From contig MNUR01000117.1 in the NCBI GenBank assembly GCA_001871115.1, positions 1-32,591 of the forward strand: DNA of 32,591 nt. The letters run 5' to 3'. The position numbers and the translations under genes were made by a program. Numbering within the stretch: position 1 is the first letter of the stretch; every line of letters starts with the position of its first letter. This document shows, piece by piece, positions 28,812 through 32,591 of the stretch. The notes under the pieces are model-generated. The model did no database searches and was not told where the DNA came from. It worked only from the letters and a program-made list of their open reading frames with translations. The stretch is from Elusimicrobia bacterium CG1_02_56_21. GTDB lineage: Bacteria; Elusimicrobiota; Elusimicrobia; Elusimicrobiales; UBA9959.

Positions 28812-30590
28812 ATGCACCACGGTCACGGCGACGACGGGCAGGACCCGAAAGAAAAAATAGACTACAAGGCGACCTTCCGCCTGCTGTCCGGCCTGATCAA
28901 AACGCGCAAGGGCCCGTTCCTCCTGGCTTTCGTCTATATGGTCTCGGCCACCCTGCTGAACCTGTTCATCCCGATGATAGCTAAATTCGTGATAGACACG
29001 GCGATCCCGGGCAGGGACCCGAAGGCGCTGCTGCTGGCCGCCGGCGTCTACATAGCCGCCACCCTGCTTTTTTTGTTCTTCAACTATCTTCAGGTCCTGC
29101 AGCTCGCCCGCGCCGGTCAGGACCTTATAGTGGAACTCAAGCAGCGCCTCCTAGCCCATATGCTTACGCTGGACCTGGAGTTCTACTCTTCCATGCCGGT
29201 CGGCCGCCTTAACGCGCGGGTGCAGTCCGACACCAGCACGCTTTACGCCCTCTTCACCAACACCGTCATCACTATCGTCAACGACCTCCTTATGTTCGGC
29301 GTGGTCTTCTGCGTGATGGCCTTCTACAACCTGGAACTGACGCTGATGCTGATGCCTGTCTTCCCGGTCCTGGCCGTATTCGGCTGGGTCTTCGTCAGGG
29401 TCACCTCGCCCATGTTCATCAAGGTCCGCAAACTGGCCGCCGAAGTTCCGGGGTTCCTGACCGAGCAGCTCAACGGCATCGGCGTGCTGCAGGCTTTCAG
29501 CCGCGAGGCCGGGACCTCCGGCAAGATGGAGGACCTGAACCGCCGCAAGTTCAACGCGGAAGTGAATGTCGAGATATACACCGTGCTCTTCTTCCTCAGC
29601 ATCGTCCTTCTTCACCCGGCGGCTACCGCGGCAGTCTTTAACTTCGGAGGCAAGATGGTAATAGAAGGCAAGCTGACGGTAGGCGTCATCGTGCTCTTCG
29701 TCCTTTACCTCGGTTTTCTCTTCGAGCCCATCTTCCGGTTCTCCGAGCACCTGAGCGTGATCCAGCGCTCCTTCTCCTCCGGGCACAGGATATCTAAAAT
29801 ACTCGCGCTCAGGCCCGCCCTGACGGAGCAGGCGAAGCCGCATTACCTGACCAGCGTCCGCGACTCCATAGATTTCCGCAATGTCTGGATGCGCTACAGC
29901 GAGGGAGCAGGCTGGGTGCTAAAAAATGTGTCTTTCACGCTGCCGCGCGGCAAAAGCCTGGCCATTCTCGGCGAAACGGGGGGAGGCAAGACAACGGTGA
30001 CCAGCCTGCTGTTCCGCTTCTACGACTTCCAGAAAGGCCATATAGAGATAGACGGGACGGATATACGCACCCTCAGCCTGGGCTCTTTGCGCGCGGCAAT
30101 AGGGCTGGTACAGCAGGACATCTACCTGTTCCCCGGCACGGTAATGGATAACCTAAAATTGATGGACACCTCCATACCCGACAGCCGCGTCCACGACGCA
30201 ATACGGCTGATGGGGATAGAGGCCTTCTTTAAAAAGCACCCGCTCGGCAAGAAAGTGCAGGAGAAGGGCGCCAATCTTTCCATCGGCGAGAAGCAGGTGA
30301 TCTCGCTCGCCCGCGCTATGGTTCTGGACCAGGAGGTGCTGGTCTTAGACGAGGCCACCTCGAACATGGACCCGCATACCGAACGCCTGATCACTACGGC
30401 TATAAAGAACCTGCTCCGGCATAAGACAGTGATAATAATAGCGCACCGGCTGTCCACGGTGAGGAACGCGGACCGGGTGATGATGATCTCGGGCGGAGAG
30501 GTGAAGGAACTGGGCACCCACGACGAACTGCTGGCCATGGACGGCCTTTATTCCAAATACTACCGCCTGCAGTTCGGGGAGGGCGAATGA
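28812..30590 (+). CDS. ABC exporter half-transporter 1 (noncanonical signature motif)
   Basis: The 592-residue protein is an MsbA-type half-transporter: an N-terminal His/Asp-rich tail, six membrane spans to about residue 330, and a nucleotide-binding domain with Walker A GETGGGKTT (about 387-395), Walker B VLVLDEATS with catalytic Glu (about 509-517) and H-loop AHRLST. The signature motif is LSIGEKQ rather than LSGGQ. The next gene, overlapping by four bases, encodes a partner whose defects are complementary, so together they should form a heterodimeric exporter with one working and one degenerate ATP site. The substrate (lipid, peptide or drug) cannot be predicted. It is not an importer, as no binding protein is encoded next to it. 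Confidence 0.93.
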   Translation: MHHGHGDDGQDPKEKIDYKATFRLLSGLIKTRKGPFLLAFVYMVSATLLNLFIPMIAKFVIDTAIPGRDPKALLLAAGVYIAATLLFLFFNYLQVLQLARAGQDLIVELKQRLLAHMLTLDLEFYSSMPVGRLNARVQSDTSTLYALFTNTVITIVNDLLMFGVVFCVMAFYNLELTLMLMPVFPVLAVFGWVFVRVTSPMFIKVRKLAAEVPGFLTEQLNGIGVLQAFSREAGTSGKMEDLNRRKFNAEVNVEIYTVLFFLSIVLLHPAATAAVFNFGGKMVIEGKLTVGVIVLFVLYLGFLFEPIFRFSEHLSVIQRSFSSGHRISKILALRPALTEQAKPHYLTSVRDSIDFRNVWMRYSEGAGWVLKNVSFTLPRGKSLAILGETGGGKTTVTSLLFRFYDFQKGHIEIDGTDIRTLSLGSLRAAIGLVQQDIYLFPGTVMDNLKLMDTSIPDSRVHDAIRLMGIEAFFKKHPLGKKVQEKGANLSIGEKQVISLARAMVLDQEVLVLDEATSNMDPHTERLITTAIKNLLRHKTVIIIAHRLSTVRNADRVMMISGGEVKELGTHDELLAMDGLYSKYYRLQFGEGE

Positions 30591-32350
30591 TCTTTACCCT
30601 GAAATGGCTCATCCCCTATTGGCGCCGGCACGCCGTGCGCATGACGGCCATCGTTATTTTCGGCATGATCAGCGCGGCGCTCCAGGCCTACAACCCGCTT
30701 CTGGTGAAAAACATCGTCAACGGCCTCAGCGGCGACCCGAGCGAGGGCTACCTCCGCCACAACGTGCTGCTGATCCTCGGTGTAGGCTTCGGGCTGTTCG
30801 TGACGAACCTGGTGGCCCAGCGCAACAGGGCCTGGATGAACGCCCGCATGGAATGGGAGATCCGCCGCGACGCGTTCGACCACGTCATCGCCATGGACCG
30901 CAACTTCTTCCACCGCTTCACCACCGGCGACCTTGTGGCCCGTCTCTCGGACGATATTTCCGAGAAGATCTCCTGGTTCTCCTGCTCGGGCGTCTTCCGC
31001 TTCATTCAGGCAGCCTTCACGCTGACGGCGGCCGTAGCCATGATGCTCTACCTGAACCCGGCCTTCTCGCTCTGCGTGCTGCTGCCGCTGCCGCTCGTGC
31101 TGTTTTTTTCCATAAAGACCGGGCGCCTCCTGAGCGGCAAGTATAAGGAGCTGCAGGAATCCATCACCAACCTTTTCGATTTCCTGGAGACGTGCTTTAC
31201 CGGCATCCGTGTTATAAAAGCCAACGCCAAGGAACCCTCTCAGCTGGAGTACTTCAAAACCCGGACCGCCGCCCAGAGAGAGGCCGAGATCGCCACCGCG
31301 AAGCTGCAGGTCTTCTTCTCGTACTTCTGGAGCGAGGCCGGTTTCGTCTCCACCGCGCTGCTCTACGCGGCCGGCGGCCTGATGGTGATAAGCGGCCGCG
31401 CCACCCTTGGCGAGCTTATAGCCTTTCAGTTCTACGCCAGCATGGTGGTCCATCCTCTGATGGACATAAGCCAGTTCGTGGTGGCCGGCAACCGCGCCGG
31501 CGTCTCCATAACGCGCGTCAACGAACTTCTGACAACCCGCTCCTCCCTGAAACCGGGGCCGGCCGATAAGACCACGCAGGACCGCATCACCACGCTGGAA
31601 TTCTGCGGGGCCGGCCTGAAAAGCCCGAAGGGCGGCAATATGCTGATCCGGGACATAAATTTCAAGGCCTGCCGCGGCCAGCGGGTGGCCGTGGTAGGCA
31701 GGATCGGCTGCGGGAAATCAACCCTGCTGTCTCTGGTTCTGCGCCTCTCCGAGCATGACGAGGGTAAAATGCTGGTAAACGGCGCTGACATCCGCGAATG
31801 GAACCTGCGCTCTTTCAGGGAACGGGTGGGCTATACCGCCCAGGAGGCGGCCATTTTTACCGGGACGCTGCGCGACAACATAATCATGGACCGCACTGCC
31901 GGGGTGGGGCCGGGGATGCTGGAGAAAGCTCTGGAGACCGCGCAGCTGGCCCGGGAACTCCATAAGTTCCCAAAAGGGCTGGACACTGTGGTAGGCACGC
32001 GCGGCTTCACCCTTTCCGGCGGCCAGAAGCAGCGGGTAGCTATAGCCCGCGCGCTCCTGACAGGTCCCGACCTGATGCTGCTCGACGACGCAACCAGCGC
32101 GATGGACGCGCAAACCGAGCACCATTTCTGGATCGCTTTCCGCCGTGAACACCCGGACGCGCTCTGCCTGGCCGTCACGCACCGCGCGCGGACAATCGAA
32201 ACCTCGGACCTGATACTGGTCCTGGAAGAGGGGCGGCTTGCGGAAAAGGGAACCCACCCGGAACTGATGGCTCTGGGCGGCCTTTACAGGCAGATCTACG
32301 AAAGAAGGAAACTGGAAGAGGAGATAGGCGGAAAAAGCGACGCGGAATAG
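30587..32350 (+). CDS. ABC exporter half-transporter 2 (Walker B Asp-Asp)
   Basis: This 587-residue half-transporter has six membrane spans (the first near residue 20) and a nucleotide-binding domain with Walker A GRIGCGKS (about 371), canonical signature LSGGQKQRVAIARA (about 476) and H-loop THRART. The Walker B reads LMLLDDATS: the catalytic Glu is replaced by Asp, which cripples hydrolysis at its own site. In the heterodimer its intact LSGGQ would complete the working site of the first subunit. This is the pattern known from BmrC/BmrD and TM287/TM288. The ATG overlaps the upstream stop (ATGA). A strong terminator with a GAAA tetraloop follows. Confidence 0.93.
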   Translation: MIFTLKWLIPYWRRHAVRMTAIVIFGMISAALQAYNPLLVKNIVNGLSGDPSEGYLRHNVLLILGVGFGLFVTNLVAQRNRAWMNARMEWEIRRDAFDHVIAMDRNFFHRFTTGDLVARLSDDISEKISWFSCSGVFRFIQAAFTLTAAVAMMLYLNPAFSLCVLLPLPLVLFFSIKTGRLLSGKYKELQESITNLFDFLETCFTGIRVIKANAKEPSQLEYFKTRTAAQREAEIATAKLQVFFSYFWSEAGFVSTALLYAAGGLMVISGRATLGELIAFQFYASMVVHPLMDISQFVVAGNRAGVSITRVNELLTTRSSLKPGPADKTTQDRITTLEFCGAGLKSPKGGNMLIRDINFKACRGQRVAVVGRIGCGKSTLLSLVLRLSEHDEGKMLVNGADIREWNLRSFRERVGYTAQEAAIFTGTLRDNIIMDRTAGVGPGMLEKALETAQLARELHKFPKGLDTVVGTRGFTLSGGQKQRVAIARALLTGPDLMLLDDATSAMDAQTEHHFWIAFRREHPDALCLAVTHRARTIETSDLILVLEEGRLAEKGTHPELMALGGLYRQIYERRKLEEEIGGKSDAE

Positions 32351-32385
32351 GCGCTTACATAATGCCGGATAGAACCGCGAGCAAT

Positions 32386-32415
32386 AAAAGAGCCGCTGAA
32401 AAGCGGCTCTTTTTT
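32386..32415 (+). terminator. Rho-independent terminator of the ABC exporter operon
   Basis: AAAAGAGCCGCT and AGCGGCTCTTTT form a perfect 12-base-pair stem closed by a GAAA tetraloop and followed by further T residues. The stem and T run are seen directly. Confidence 0.9.
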
Positions 32416-32430
32416 GGCAGTGTTAATTCT

Positions 32431-32591
32431 CCAGGAGCCTGTCCGGCATAAGGCTTTCATGACGAAATTGCCTATTTTGGAGCCGAGCCGAAGCGCCGCG
32501 AGACGAGCACCCTCGACGGAGGTTGTGAGTTGAGCGGCGCGAAAGCGCAGGACAAAAGGGACAATTGCAGGCGAAATTGCTTATGCCGGAC
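32431..32591. repeat. Palindromic MITE-like repeat element, cut by window edge
   Basis: The last 161 bases form nested inverted repeats. GTCCGGCATAAG (32441-32452) is the exact inverse of CTTATGCCGGAC (32580-32591). Inside these, AAATTGCCTATTTTG (32465-32479) is an imperfect inverse of 32553-32566, and GCGCCGC (32493-32499) pairs with GCGGCGC (32534-32540). CGAAATTGC also occurs as a direct repeat (32463-32471 and 32572-32580). No open frame is present. The left end, 32431-32450, has a 19/20 match inside the carbonic anhydrase pseudogene near the other end of the window, so the element or its tip is probably dispersed in the genome. The right end appears to run beyond the window. Confidence 0.6.

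Noticed and set aside
32351..32385. ATGCCGGA near 32372 as another repeat terminus
   Set aside because: Only 8 bases match and the flanks differ; expected by chance in this GC-rich sequence.

Overview
This window looks like chromosomal DNA from an anaerobic, diderm (outer-membrane) bacterium of fairly high GC. The outer membrane is indicated by a TonB-dependent receptor and the TIGR03545/TIGR03546 pair. Strict or facultative anaerobiosis is indicated by a tungsten-type aldehyde:ferredoxin oxidoreductase, a four-subunit 2-oxoacid:ferredoxin oxidoreductase and a three-gene GlpA-type FAD oxidoreductase locus. The mix of genes and the frequent ATA isoleucine codons would fit a free-living Elusimicrobiota-like lineage, but no marker gene is present, so the phylum is a guess. 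Genes are packed into operons with many ATGA or TGATG overlaps. I see no tRNA, rRNA, CRISPR array, transposase or phage gene.

Layout. (1) 1-4161, minus strand: a GlpA-like FAD dehydrogenase, a small unknown protein, an FAD/NAD oxidoreductase, DUF1667, a lipoprotein-like MsrB, a decayed beta-carbonic anhydrase and the start of a secreted protein cut by the window edge. (2) 4276-10378, plus strand: a PspC-domain protein, a TonB receptor, a periplasmic binding protein of the PF04392 type, a sensor histidine kinase, a stand-alone receiver and a GAF protein with a C-terminal Cys4 module. This reads as a sensing cassette with no ABC permease and no DNA-binding output. (3) 10382-13406: mntP (minus), then the TIGR03546/TIGR03545 pair (plus). 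(4) 13475-15129, minus: an Mrp/ApbC ATPase followed by a secreted 10-cysteine protein of unknown role. (5) 15293-23647, plus: class I CoA-transferase A/B, isocitrate/isopropylmalate-type dehydrogenase, HMG-CoA-lyase family enzyme, class III CoA-transferase, LeuC/LeuD-type hydro-lyase and aldehyde:ferredoxin oxidoreductase. (6) 23791-25826: a BrkB/YihY membrane protein and a GT4 glycosyltransferase. (7) 26136-28736: ferredoxin and the alpha, beta and gamma subunits of a VorB-type 2-oxoacid:ferredoxin oxidoreductase, closed by a strong terminator. (8) 28812-32350: a heterodimeric ABC exporter, then a terminator and a palindromic repeat element that runs to the window edge.

The most interesting unit is region 5. 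Its enzymes contain every step of a 2-oxoacid chain-elongation or chain-shortening sequence (hydro-lyase isomerisation, then oxidative decarboxylation). However, the usual irreversible synthase (IPMS, citramalate or homocitrate synthase) is replaced by a CoA-ester lyase plus CoA-transferases, which would make the route reversible and thioester-conserving. The 2-oxoacid:ferredoxin oxidoreductase of region 7 could feed on its product. This is inference from gene content; the substrates cannot be read from sequence.

A second theme is promoter architecture. Several operons begin with a -10-like hexamer 6-9 bp before the start codon and no Shine-Dalgarno, suggesting leaderless mRNAs, while operon-internal genes usually carry good Shine-Dalgarno sites or overlapping start/stop codons.
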